This document shows positions 6,823 through 13,638 of a stretch of DNA of 28,980 nt, piece by piece (the first letter of the stretch is position 1; the number at the start of each line of letters is the position of its first letter). Source of the stretch: Minisyncoccota bacterium (GTDB lineage: Bacteria > Patescibacteriota > Minisyncoccia > Phycocordibacterales > UBA9973); assembly GCA_030157745.1 (NCBI GenBank), contig JAOAUE010000008.1:1-28980 (forward strand). The letters are read 5' to 3'. The position numbers and the translations under genes are program-made. The notes beneath the pieces are model-generated. The model saw only the letters and a program-made list of their open reading frames with translations, was not told the DNA's origin and searched no databases.

Positions 6823-7434
6823 GCCAGTAAGTAGGGTAAAAATCTTGAAAGCTAAGGGTGCCACAAACTTCCAACCCCAAAATAGAAAAATGATAAGTAT
6901 CGGCAAAGAGTACCTTTCGAAGGCGCGCATTTGGCTATCGTATTTAAATGGCAGTATCGCGCTCAGAAAACGAAACCCGTCGAGCGGAGCAATAGGGATA
7001 GCATTAAAGAGAGCCAAAACTATGTTGACCAAAACTATGATACTAGCGATTTCAAAAAATCCAGTTGAATAGATATGAGCAAATGGAGCCAGACGAATAA
7101 GAAGACCAAAAAATACTGCGATAGAGAGGTTGACCAAAATCCCTGCCATAGAAACTATCGCTACGCTTTTTTTGCCACGCTTTAGATTATCGGGATTGTA
7201 AGGCACCGGCTTGGCCCAACCAACAACAAAACCAGCGTTTGAGAGTATGAGCACCAAAGGCAATATCACTGAACCAAACCACTCTATGTGCTTCAGCGGA
7301 TTGAGCGTGATCCGTCCAAGCATTCTGGCTGTCGGGTCCCCCTCTCGCTCAGCCGCGATACCGTGCGCTACCTCGTGTAGGATGATAGAAATGATGAGAA
7401 CTAGAAAATAAAATATAGATAATGGTCCTGACAT
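6811..7434 (-). CDS. M50-family (site-2) membrane metalloprotease
   Basis: Intramembrane zinc protease, 207 aa, with no PDZ domain, so of the compact FtsEX-independent type often annotated as a site-2 protease. Zinc motif HEVAHG (His20, Glu21, His24) in the first membrane segment, GWAKPVPYNP loop (72-81), and the third ligand in NAIPIAPLDG (Asp152). Four to five membrane segments. It is divergent from the methyltransferase gene with a 57-bp gap; its -10 TATAGT ends 7 nt before the ATG. It precedes rpsL on the same strand with no T-tract terminator between them, so some read-through is possible. Substrate unknown. Confidence 0.9.
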   Translation of the reverse strand: MSGPLSIFYFLVLIISIILHEVAHGIAAEREGDPTARMLGRITLNPLKHIEWFGSVILPLVLILSNAGFVVGWAKPVPYNPDNLKRGKKSVAIVSMAGILVNLSIAVFFGLLIRLAPFAHIYSTGFFEIASIIVLVNIVLALFNAIPIAPLDGFRFLSAILPFKYDSQMRAFERYSLPILIIFLFWGWKFVAPLAFKIFTLLTGILL

Positions 7435-7441
7435 GTATATA

Positions 7442-7447
7442 ACTATA
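7442..7447 (-). promoter_or_regulatory. -10 box of the M50 gene, leaderless spacing
   Basis: Minus strand TATAGT, 7 nt upstream of the ATG at 7434. No convincing -35. Confidence 0.45.
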
Positions 7448-7473
7448 CGAGAAAAGGCTTAAAGAGACAACAA

Positions 7474-7482
7474 TGATACAAT
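7474..7482 (+). promoter_or_regulatory. Extended -10 of the methyltransferase gene
   Basis: TGA-TACAAT (extended -10) ends 9 nt before the ATG at 7492, so the transcript should carry almost no leader. Confidence 0.5.
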
Positions 7483-7491
7483 CAAAGAGTT

Positions 7492-8505
7492 ATGGAAAAA
7501 ACTATAAAAGTAACCTTTATACGCGGACTGAATAATATTGTTCTCGATGAAATAAAAAAGGTGCCTAACTTAAAGATAAACTACCAAGGAGACGAAAGCC
7601 TCTATTTTGATTTTATTCCTGATTTCAAAGAAGTTTTAACACTAAGAAGTATTTTAAATGCTTATGTTGTGAAGCAAGGAGACGCACTAAACCCCCATTA
7701 CCTATCTAACCACAAGTCTATTATAGGCGAACTTATCGATATAGTAATACAACAACCATTTAAGTATAAGAGTTTCAAACTTAGTTGTGCTGGTTCAGAT
7801 TCTAAAGAAGTCAAAGAGATAAAAAGATATATCTCTAATACCTACAAATTGTTAGAGTCAGAAGAATCTGACTTAGAAATATTTATTGGTAAATCAGGTA
7901 ACACATGGGAAGTCGGAGTAAGGCTTACAGCAAGACCATTAACTCTACGAGATTATAAGGTTGAGAATATCAAGGGTGGACTCAATCCAACTATCGCCTA
8001 CGCAATGAACACTTTCTGTGATCTTACTTCTATTAAATCTTATTTAAATATTTTTTCTGGAAGCGGAACACTACTAATTGAAGCTGGGTTAGTAAATAAG
8101 GATTTAAATCTTGTGGGATTTGACCATAACGGAAAAACCAATGCTCTGGCAATTAAAAACATTAAAAAAGCTGGTCTCATAAAATCAATAAAACTCAAAA
8201 CAGCGGATATTTTTGACGCTCCGCAACTAGGAACATTTGATGTTATTGCTTCAGATCTTCCATTCGGTATGCAAATATCTAAAGGCGAAGACCTTGAAAA
8301 ACTATACAAAGCGTTTATCAAATATTCTGACAAGGTACTAGAAAAGTCGGGAAAACTTGTGATTTATACAACAGAACATGAACTTCTAGTAGAAATAATA
8401 GGCAAATCCAGATTCTCAGTCACCGAAACGCTCGAGCTTAAAGTATCAACAGTAACAGGTGGCTATATTTACCCCAAAGTTTTTGTCTGTAAATTAAAGA
8501 TATAA
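7492..8505 (+). CDS. THUMP-type SAM-dependent RNA methyltransferase (RlmL/TrmN-like)
   Basis: 337 aa. The N-terminal half (about 1-145) has the shape of a ferredoxin-like plus THUMP RNA-binding region. It leads into the family linker RPLTLRDYKVENIKGGLNPTIAYAM. The C-terminal Rossmann domain has SAM motif I NIFSGSGTLLIEA (186-198), an acidic ribose-binding strand GFDHN (209-213) and catalytic motif IV DLPFG (255-259), the form seen in N2-guanosine RNA methyltransferases (RlmL, Trm14, Trm11 group). The target (23S rRNA or tRNA guanosine) cannot be decided from sequence. It is monocistronic or runs into rpmB 45 bp downstream, where a new promoter lies. Confidence 0.87.
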   Translation: MEKTIKVTFIRGLNNIVLDEIKKVPNLKINYQGDESLYFDFIPDFKEVLTLRSILNAYVVKQGDALNPHYLSNHKSIIGELIDIVIQQPFKYKSFKLSCAGSDSKEVKEIKRYISNTYKLLESEESDLEIFIGKSGNTWEVGVRLTARPLTLRDYKVENIKGGLNPTIAYAMNTFCDLTSIKSYLNIFSGSGTLLIEAGLVNKDLNLVGFDHNGKTNALAIKNIKKAGLIKSIKLKTADIFDAPQLGTFDVIASDLPFGMQISKGEDLEKLYKAFIKYSDKVLEKSGKLVIYTTEHELLVEIIGKSRFSVTETLELKVSTVTGGYIYPKVFVCKLKI

Positions 8506-8512
8506 ACCTCTC

Positions 8513-8541
8513 TTGCGATAAGAATGGCCTTGTGTTATTAT
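8513..8541 (+). promoter_or_regulatory. rpmB promoter (TTGCGA-N17-TATTAT)
   Basis: -35 TTGCGA (8513-8518), 17-nt spacer, -10 TATTAT (8536-8541). The start of transcription falls around 8548-8551, at the ATG chosen for rpmB. The promoter covers an upstream in-frame ATG at 8524, which therefore cannot be the start. Confidence 0.7.
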
Positions 8542-8550
8542 GCACCCACT

Positions 8551-8796
8551 ATGGCAAAGGAATGTGTAGTAACAAAAAAATCTTCTCTGGTAGGCGGTAG
8601 ATACGCTAACCAAACTCGTGCGACTGTTTTCACACCAGTAGGCTCAGTGCGCCGATATGCAAACCTTCAAAAAAAGCGTGTTTTTGTTCCTGAGCTAGGC
8701 AAAAGCGTGATAGTTACTATCTCTCCACAAGGCCTCCGCACTATCAAGAAAAACGGTGCCTACGCAACCCTCAAAAAAGCTGGAGCTGTAAAGTAG
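8551..8796 (+). CDS. rpmB: 50S ribosomal protein L28
   Basis: 81-aa large-subunit protein. The N-terminus MAKECVVTKKSSLVGG with KRVFVPELGKSVIVTISPQGLRTIKKNG matches L28 (CxxTGK-type start, then the VRVSxxGLRxIxKxG strand). An ATG 27 bp upstream is in frame, but the promoter overlaps it and L28 proteins start as chosen here. The mRNA is predicted to be leaderless. The last 16 codons, stop and terminator stem are duplicated exactly 652 bp downstream, with another gene in between. Confidence 0.93.
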   Translation: MAKECVVTKKSSLVGGRYANQTRATVFTPVGSVRRYANLQKKRVFVPELGKSVIVTISPQGLRTIKKNGAYATLKKAGAVK

Positions 8797-8817
8797 ATTC
8801 AAAATAAAAATCCCCGA
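8747..8817 (+). repeat. 71-bp direct repeat, copy 1 (rpmB 3' end)
   Basis: Identical over 71 bp to 9399-9469. It covers the last 16 codons of rpmB, the stop, the spacer and the left arm of the terminator. The copies diverge exactly within the terminator loop. Confidence 0.97.
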
Positions 8818-8832
8818 ACTTGGGGATTTTTT
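8807..8832. terminator. rpmB terminator, shared with the convergent gene
   Basis: 9-bp stem (8807-8815 with 8822-8830, loop GAACTT) flanked by A and T runs on both sides, so it can serve rpmB on the plus strand and the 156-aa gene on the minus strand. Confidence 0.85.
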
Positions 8833-9301
8833 AATGCCACATATGATGTAGCTCTTCAGTAAAGGGATCGAAGAATGGATGATGATACTCCGCTTCTGGA
8901 AGCTCTGGATGTTCTGGCCACAGAACTCCATGCCACTCTCTATCAAAACCCACCACCGCAATACCGAGTTCTTTTGCTTGGTCTTCTACCAATTGAAATG
9001 ACTTCCTATTTTGGACAATTAAGCATTTCAAGTTTGTTTTATCAAAATCAAATATCTTCTCAATTTTTGAAGACATATAGTCTTCTTGGGTTGCGAAAGA
9101 CAGTGTTTTGTATTTTGATAAGTCGAATATACCAAGATCGTGGTACAGATTGACAGCATGATCAAAAGGAATTTTTAAATCCTTTTTAAAAAAATCGTAT
9201 ATTTTCCAATCAACACCACTTTGTGGCTGTCCTCCGTCGCATATACAAACTGGTTGCTGTATCAGAGCAAGAAAGTGGCTAAGTGGATATTTTTTGTCCA
9301 T
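8831..9301 (-). CDS. Hypothetical protein, 156 aa, inside the repeat-bounded segment
   Basis: Not recognised. Soluble, rich in aromatic residues and His toward the C-terminus (HPELPEAEYHHPFFDPF...HHMW), with an early CDGGQPQSG motif. The middle segment reads like a Rossmann or HAD-type strand (LKCLIVQNRKSFQLVEDQAKELGIAVVGFD), but no catalytic motif is certain. The frame is open upstream to a TTG at 9325; the ATG at 9301 is preferred. It has a convincing promoter (TTGACT-N16-TACTAT at 9344-9371) and shares the rpmB terminator. It is the only gene between the two 71-bp repeats, so it behaves like a self-contained cassette. Confidence 0.75.
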   Translation of the reverse strand: MDKKYPLSHFLALIQQPVCICDGGQPQSGVDWKIYDFFKKDLKIPFDHAVNLYHDLGIFDLSKYKTLSFATQEDYMSSKIEKIFDFDKTNLKCLIVQNRKSFQLVEDQAKELGIAVVGFDREWHGVLWPEHPELPEAEYHHPFFDPFTEELHHMWH

Positions 9302-9343
9302 TAAGAATAGTTTTAAGATGAACAAGGGTTGTTTCTAATTTGG

Positions 9344-9371
9344 ATAGTACGGATTTCCAAAGAAAAGTCAA
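9344..9371 (-). promoter_or_regulatory. Promoter of the 156-aa gene
   Basis: Minus strand -35 TTGACT (9366-9371), 16-nt spacer, -10 TACTAT (9344-9349). It lies inside the repeat-bounded segment. A short dyad (TTTGGA at 9339-9344 and TCCAAA at 9356-9361) overlaps it and could be an operator. Confidence 0.65.
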
Positions 9372-9398
9372 AAACTGAGCACTATATGACATACGCAT

Positions 9399-9469
9399 AG
9401 AAAAACGGTGCCTACGCAACCCTCAAAAAAGCTGGAGCTGTAAAGTAGATTCAAAATAAAAATCCCCGA
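9399..9469 (+). repeat. 71-bp direct repeat, copy 2 (rpmB 3' remnant)
   Basis: Exact copy of 8747-8817: codons for the last 16 residues of L28 (to 9448), stop and left terminator arm, but with no gene start in front. It is a dead gene end whose only likely present role is its hairpin, used by the minus-strand gene ending at 9494. Confidence 0.97.
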
Positions 9470-9480
9470 GAGGGGATTTT
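9459..9480 (-). terminator. Terminator of the 325-aa gene (copy-2 hairpin)
   Basis: 9-bp perfect stem (9459-9467 with 9472-9480) closed by a GAGA tetraloop, followed by a T-rich run on the minus strand and 13 bp behind the stop of the gene ending at 9494. Confidence 0.85.
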
Positions 9481-9493
9481 AAATTAAGGCATA

Positions 9494-10471
9494 CTATTTT
9501 TTTGAAATACCTTTTTCTATCAGCTTTTCTATTTCAATCAAGCGAGCATTTGGATTTGAAAAAAGTAGCTGGTCTAGTTCAAATGCTATTGCAAGTAATT
9601 TAACTTTAGGAAACTTTCTTCGTATATCACTTAGGTACCACCCACCACCTTCTTTTAACCATTTACTTGTTAAGTATAGTTGGATATGGTGCCAAACCTG
9701 ACTTCTACGAATACATACCACCTGCACATTTGAGCTTAATAATGAGTTAAAAAGGAACAAAGCATCCCTCAAAAAAACGTAATTGTGCCAGATGGCTGTT
9801 GTGCTTACTGAAGGAGCTGATGGCTGAAAAAACTTTTCTTCTGTCAGAACCTGGTGTTTGCCTTCGTCAAAGAAAGAGTATGCGAGCTCAATAATTATTT
9901 TTTCTGCATTATCAATAGGTAGCTCGCTTAATAAAAGGAAGAAGTCTTCTGTTTCTTTCTTACACCTCATAAGATCAGGCAGGTTTGAATTGAGATTAAA
10001 TCTATAACCTCTTCCTATACCGCCAGTGCTAACCATTGACAAGAGAGACTTTTTTCTTTCATTAAGCTCTTTACCAAGACAATTACCTAAAGAACCGGTT
10101 ACAAAAGTCTCAATAATGACATCAAAAGTGTAAGTAAAATACTTGTTATTATCGAGCTTTTTAAACTCTTTACTGCTAAGTATTTCTTCTTTATGGGCCT
10201 TGAACCTTTTTGCCGTATCAATAATAACTTTCTTTGTAATGATAGGTTTACCATTTATAACATGCATCATTCCAAGAATGCATAGGCAGAGTATCCTGAT
10301 GTCAATTTTCTTGTCTTTGTTTTCAAGATATACCTGCTCTAACGATTCGTATCTATGCTCCATAATTGCAGCTGCGACCCTCATAATAAGGCCTTGAGTT
10401 GTGTCTTTTGATTCCTGAAGAGATAGTTTTTTATCAGCAACAAAAGCACTTAGCTGAAGTTTTTTTGCCAT
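9494..10471 (-). CDS. Hypothetical protein, 325 aa
   Basis: Not recognised. A Lys/Leu-rich, mainly helical soluble protein with basic ends (MAKKLQL... and ...KLIEKGISKK). The helical, hydrophobic stretches (ILCLCILGMMHVI, DALFLFNSLL) look like packed helices rather than membrane spans. A GRGYRFNLNSNLPDLMRC segment in the middle is the only distinctive patch. Transcribed alone, with the duplicated rpmB-type hairpin as terminator. A 12-bp palindrome lies 18 bp upstream of the ATG. The ATG at 10471 is the only good start. Confidence 0.78.
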   Translation of the reverse strand: MAKKLQLSAFVADKKLSLQESKDTTQGLIMRVAAAIMEHRYESLEQVYLENKDKKIDIRILCLCILGMMHVINGKPIITKKVIIDTAKRFKAHKEEILSSKEFKKLDNNKYFTYTFDVIIETFVTGSLGNCLGKELNERKKSLLSMVSTGGIGRGYRFNLNSNLPDLMRCKKETEDFFLLLSELPIDNAEKIIIELAYSFFDEGKHQVLTEEKFFQPSAPSVSTTAIWHNYVFLRDALFLFNSLLSSNVQVVCIRRSQVWHHIQLYLTSKWLKEGGGWYLSDIRRKFPKVKLLAIAFELDQLLFSNPNARLIEIEKLIEKGISKK

Positions 10472-10489
10472 CGTTTAGATTTTTAATTG

Positions 10490-10501
10490 AACAATATTGT
10501 T
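10490..10501. promoter_or_regulatory. 12-bp palindrome upstream of the 325-aa gene
   Basis: AACAATATTGTT, a perfect dyad 18 bp before the start codon. It could be an operator; in AT-rich DNA a chance palindrome is also possible. Confidence 0.3.
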
Positions 10502-10544
10502 TAGTTTAAAACGATATTACGGTTTTTGAGCTTAAAGTCAAATT

Positions 10545-10973
10545 CTATTTATGATGATCCTTCACCTGCACCTCGAGTTCTTCAAGTTTGTGAGAAATAG
10601 CACTGATAGTGTGTTTGATGTCTCCTATTGTCGAGACTTCTGTTTGGATATCACTTTCTGTTTGCTTGTGGATCTTTTTTTCTATTCTTAGACCAGAGAG
10701 GATAAGTTCATTACCGATAAAACTAGAAACAAATGCTCTTGTAGTAAAAAGGATGAGACAACCAACCATAAAAGACAATGGTCCATCCCACCAAGGATGA
10801 TCGATGATGCTCGCTGAACCGGTACTATTATAGTGATTTATGTATAGATGAAGTGTATCAGCACTATGCCAAACTCCACGCCAAAATAGCACTATACCGA
10901 TACCAACAATAGTTGCGTAAAGAAAAGAGTGGTGGCTAAGAAAGATGTGGAAACGATTGAAAACTTTTGTCAT
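10545..10973 (-). CDS. Small membrane protein with C-terminal coiled coil, 142 aa
   Basis: Not recognised. Two membrane segments (about 16-34 and 66-84) separated by a loop with conserved-looking Trp/His residues (RGVWHSADTLHLYINH, HPWWDGP). They are followed by a long charged helix (about 95-142) with heptad spacing (IKHTISAISHKLEELEVQVKDH), a probable coiled coil on the cytoplasmic side. It starts 5 bp after the stop of the 103-aa gene, so the two form an operon. Topology suggests a small oligomerising membrane protein; no enzymatic motif is visible. Confidence 0.75.
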   Translation of the reverse strand: MTKVFNRFHIFLSHHSFLYATIVGIGIVLFWRGVWHSADTLHLYINHYNSTGSASIIDHPWWDGPLSFMVGCLILFTTRAFVSSFIGNELILSGLRIEKKIHKQTESDIQTEVSTIGDIKHTISAISHKLEELEVQVKDHHK

Positions 10974-10978
10974 AATAT

Positions 10979-11290
10979 TTATGCGGCTTTATTATAATCT
11001 TCTTCTAAATTATTGTTCATCTTTATTACTTTGCCAGAATTTTCTGATGAAATAATTTTATCATGGGCTTTCAGTATCTCACGAAATTCTTCTACAAACT
11101 TATCATACTCAGCTTTTTCTACTTTATAGCCCATAGCAAAGTATTCAGCATCTCGCTCACCAGTATCGCCGGCCTTGTTGCTATCGAAAAACATAGGAGG
11201 TTTTTCCAGCTTTTCCAGGTCCAAAAGGGCGTTTTTAAGGGCTTCTTTACTCCAATGCATTTGAGGTGCCCCTTCCATTCCAAAAGCCAT
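10979..11290 (-). CDS. Hypothetical protein, 103 aa
   Basis: Not recognised. Small, acidic, soluble and probably helical (SKEALKNALLDLEKLEKPP; EYDKFVEEFREILKAHDKI). First gene of a two-gene operon with the membrane protein downstream (5-bp gap). A perfect -10 TATAAT ends 8 nt before this ATG, which supports the start chosen over the internal Met5 and Met11. Divergent from the alpha-CTD protein gene across a 156-bp gap. Confidence 0.72.
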   Translation of the reverse strand: MAFGMEGAPQMHWSKEALKNALLDLEKLEKPPMFFDSNKAGDTGERDAEYFAMGYKVEKAEYDKFVEEFREILKAHDKIISSENSGKVIKMNNNLEEDYNKAA

Positions 11291-11298
11291 ATAGGCTA

Positions 11299-11304
11299 AT
11301 TATA
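11299..11304 (-). promoter_or_regulatory. -10 box of the 103-aa gene, leaderless spacing
   Basis: Perfect TATAAT on the minus strand, 8 nt before the ATG at 11290. No clear -35. Confidence 0.55.
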
Positions 11305-11365
11305 CACTATTTATAAAACACAAAGTATTTCATTAACTTTCTTAAATTCTTATAGATAAAGACTT

Positions 11366-11394
11366 TTGACAAAAGTGCCTATTTATGATATTTA
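11366..11394 (+). promoter_or_regulatory. Possible promoter of the alpha-CTD protein gene
   Basis: Perfect -35 TTGACA (11366-11371) with a weak -10 TATTTA after 17 nt (11389-11394). It would leave a leader of about 45 nt carrying GGCGCC, unlike the leaderless promoters elsewhere in the window. Confidence 0.4.
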
Positions 11395-11446
11395 GTTAAA
11401 AAGAAAACGGCGCCTTGCCAACCGAACTTTTAAAAACTAAATAAAT

Positions 11447-12715
11447 ATGAACCATAGAAAAATTGACGCCGAAAAAAGGAATGATTTAAACATTCTTTTC
11501 AAATATGGAATTCCTATTCGAGTATTAGAACTTGTTTTTGAGGCCTCATGTTCAACTATCTACAATCATTTAAGCCTCGAGGAAAAGAAGCTCAGTGATG
11601 AATTTCAAGAAATACCAGCTGAGAAAAAACTTTTTCTATTTAAGCTTTATGCCTGGATAATAGCTGATGAGGCAGACTGTGCTATTTCTATCGGAAGCAA
11701 CCTGACTTCAAAACTGTCTGATGGCATTTATGAGTACTTAAAACTGAAGGACTGGGAAAACATACTTGATGGGATGAAAATCTTGGCTAACTCATTTAGA
11801 GAAAACAGGTTTCATGAATCCGTGACAGAAAGCTACAGAAAGCTTATAAACGAGCTTTTTCCTACAAATAAAGAAAGGAGAAGTTCTAAGGTTTTACTGA
11901 AAGAAATGCTGACCAAAATGCACCGAGAGGAGTTATCCTTCCCTGAATCCAACGATATAGGAAGGCCGTCTCATGCTTTATCCAAGATACCTCTTGACCT
12001 ATTCAATCAGGAGGGGTTTGTAAGGTATTTTGATCATAACTTTGTTTCTTTTCTAAACTTTCATATGAAAGATCTAGATAAAAAACAGGAGCTATATGTT
12101 AAAGCCTATTTTGGTATATCAGATACAAATATAGCTCTGTTATCTCAAAAACTGGGGAACACCGAAAGCACTGTTAATGGTATTAAATCAAAGGCATTAA
12201 AACTACTGAGAAGAAGGCTTGAAAAGATTACACAAAACAATCTCTCCTTTAGTGTTCTACAGAGCCATGCCAACTTAGCCAACCAAAGAGAGCTATCGAA
12301 AAGCCAGAAAGATTTAAGCCGGATCAAGGAAAAAGCGGAAAAAGAAATTTTTCTTTTGAAAAAAAATCTTTTCTATGTTGCCGAAGAACTTAGTGGCAAT
12401 CTCAACCTCTCGCCTAAGGCTGAGGAAATCATTTCAGCTTATAGAAATCCCGCAGACAGTCAGCGAGTCTTTAATATAGACCCGGAAGTTGATGCTATAT
12501 TGGATAAAAAAATAGAAGACCTGGATATCTCTACTAGGCTTTTCAACTGTCTTAAGCTGGAGGCGAAAATCGAAACAGTTAGACGGCTTGTCAAATATCG
12601 AACTGAGGATCTTATGAGAATAAGGAACTTTGGCAAAAAATGCCTAGCCGAAATAGAGATTCTTTTTGAAAAAGACTTTCAGAACAAAGTTTATTTGGGA
12701 ATGGATTTTTTATAG
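11447..12715 (+). CDS. Putative transcription factor: HTH + sigma-region-4-like HTH + RNAP alpha-CTD
   Basis: 422 aa. Residues about 8-43 form a helix-turn-helix resembling small resolvase- or sigma-type HTHs (FKYGIPIRVLELVFEASCSTIYNHL). Residues 205-262 resemble sigma-70 region 4: a DKKQELYVKAYFG stem, then ALLSQKLGNTESTVNGIKSKALKLLRR. Residues 275-315 are a charged coiled coil. Residues 355-420 match the alpha-subunit C-terminal domain (ISTRLFNCLKLEAKIETVRRL, then RIRNFGKKCLAEIE and LGMDF). All three parts are DNA- or polymerase-binding modules. It lacks sigma region 2, so it is not a sigma factor of the standard kind. It is free-standing, with its own terminator. Likely a regulator that touches both promoter DNA and polymerase. 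Confidence 0.8.
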   Translation: MNHRKIDAEKRNDLNILFKYGIPIRVLELVFEASCSTIYNHLSLEEKKLSDEFQEIPAEKKLFLFKLYAWIIADEADCAISIGSNLTSKLSDGIYEYLKLKDWENILDGMKILANSFRENRFHESVTESYRKLINELFPTNKERRSSKVLLKEMLTKMHREELSFPESNDIGRPSHALSKIPLDLFNQEGFVRYFDHNFVSFLNFHMKDLDKKQELYVKAYFGISDTNIALLSQKLGNTESTVNGIKSKALKLLRRRLEKITQNNLSFSVLQSHANLANQRELSKSQKDLSRIKEKAEKEIFLLKKNLFYVAEELSGNLNLSPKAEEIISAYRNPADSQRVFNIDPEVDAILDKKIEDLDISTRLFNCLKLEAKIETVRRLVKYRTEDLMRIRNFGKKCLAEIEILFEKDFQNKVYLGMDFL

Positions 12716-12721
12716 TACTAT

Positions 12722-12744
12722 AAAGCCGCACAAGTTGCGGCTTT
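12722..12744. terminator. Bidirectional terminator
   Basis: Stem 12722-12730 with 12736-12744 (loop CAAGT) followed by T-runs on the plus side and A-runs on the other. It serves the alpha-CTD protein gene and the convergent metallo-beta-lactamase gene, whose stop codon is inside the T-run. Confidence 0.85.
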
Positions 12745-12745
12745 T

Positions 12746-13618
12746 TTATTTTCCTGTATTTGCAGGCGGACGATGCCACTTCACCCCATCGGTTTCGAAC
12801 AAAACTGTACCTTCAGTTTGTGTTGAAAGATAAGGAATGTTGAATTGTTTGAGCAAATCCAAAACTTCTTTGTGTGGGTGACCATAAGAGTTGTTTTTGC
12901 CAGCAGAGATCAGTGCGAGAGATGGTGTTGTAGCTTTGAGATACGCCGCAGTCGTCGAAGTGCGAGAACCGTGGTGGCCAAGTTTGAGTATATCGACATC
13001 TAGTTTACTTGGTGTGGACTTGGCGAGGTATTGCTCTATGGGCGCAGGTGAATCCCCTGTAAAAAGAATGCTCCGCTCTCCAGAGACAAACTTCCCGACA
13101 ACAGAGCCGGTATTGGTCTCCCAACCTTTGACATCTCGATCTGGGAACAAAACTTCAAAGTACTCACTGTCAGAGAAATCAAACTTCATCCCTGCTCTAA
13201 CAAAGTACGCGGGTATCTTTTCTTTGTTTAGCAAACCCACCAAGCTCTTATACTCATCTGTTTCTCCGCCAACCTCGGAAGTGACGAAGAGATCGACTTT
13301 GTATCTTTTCAAAACATCATCCAAGCCACCGATATGATCCATATCTGGATGAGTAGCCAAAACAATATCTATGCTTTTGTCCCACCAAGGCATCGTTTTT
13401 GCGAGCTCTGCCAAAACAGTAGCATCTTTGCCTCCATCTATGAGCATTTGTTTGCCACCTTTGGTCTCAATGAAAAAGCTATCCCCTTGCCCCACATCAA
13501 ACATAAAAACCTTGGTCATTTTGTTTTGTTTGGGAGCCAAAGTCATCAAAATCAAGGCCATCGCGACGAGTATCGAAACGAAAAATAATAATCCGAGCTT
13601 GGCAAACTTTTTGTTCAT
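12746..13618 (-). CDS. ComEC-type metallo-beta-lactamase-fold protein, membrane-anchored
   Basis: 290 aa. One N-terminal membrane segment (residues about 7-28) followed by an MBL-fold hydrolase like the C-terminal domain of ComEC/Rec2. The metal motif THPDMDHIGG (HxDxDH) is present, with FDVGQGDSFFIE and LIDGG before it. FTGDS, LKLGHHGS and the C-terminal ISAGKNNSYGHPH block follow. In full ComEC this domain sits outside the membrane and probably degrades the non-transported DNA strand. Here it is a separate gene, with the channel half 1 kb away on the same strand. It is divergent from sodA with only 20 bp between start codons and shares one palindromic -10 with it. Confidence 0.92.
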   Translation of the reverse strand: MNKKFAKLGLLFFVSILVAMALILMTLAPKQNKMTKVFMFDVGQGDSFFIETKGGKQMLIDGGKDATVLAELAKTMPWWDKSIDIVLATHPDMDHIGGLDDVLKRYKVDLFVTSEVGGETDEYKSLVGLLNKEKIPAYFVRAGMKFDFSDSEYFEVLFPDRDVKGWETNTGSVVGKFVSGERSILFTGDSPAPIEQYLAKSTPSKLDVDILKLGHHGSRTSTTAAYLKATTPSLALISAGKNNSYGHPHKEVLDLLKQFNIPYLSTQTEGTVLFETDGVKWHRPPANTGK

Positions 13619-13624
13619 TTTTAG

Positions 13625-13632
13625 AGTATACT
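13625..13632. promoter_or_regulatory. Symmetric bidirectional -10 for the MBL gene and sodA
   Basis: The palindrome AGTATACT contains TATACT on both strands. Rightward it ends 6 nt before the sodA ATG (13639); leftward 6 nt before the MBL ATG (13618). The dyad axis is exactly midway between the two ATGs, so both transcripts would begin on the A of AUG. Confidence 0.7.
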
Positions 13633-13638
13633 AAGATC

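Noticed and set aside
8524..8550. Nine-codon upstream extension of rpmB
   Set aside because: The -10 TATTAT and spacer occupy this stretch, and L28 proteins begin at the MAKECVVTKK position.
9399..9448. A second functional rpmB
   Set aside because: Only the last 16 codons are present; no start or L28 core precedes them.
10490..10501. AACAATATTGTT as a firm operator
   Set aside because: A single 12-bp A/T-rich palindrome is expected by chance in this composition; kept only as a low-confidence feature.
12891..13337. Plus-strand open frame opposite the MBL gene
   Set aside because: Antisense to conserved metal-binding motifs of the MBL protein, with no start signals of its own.
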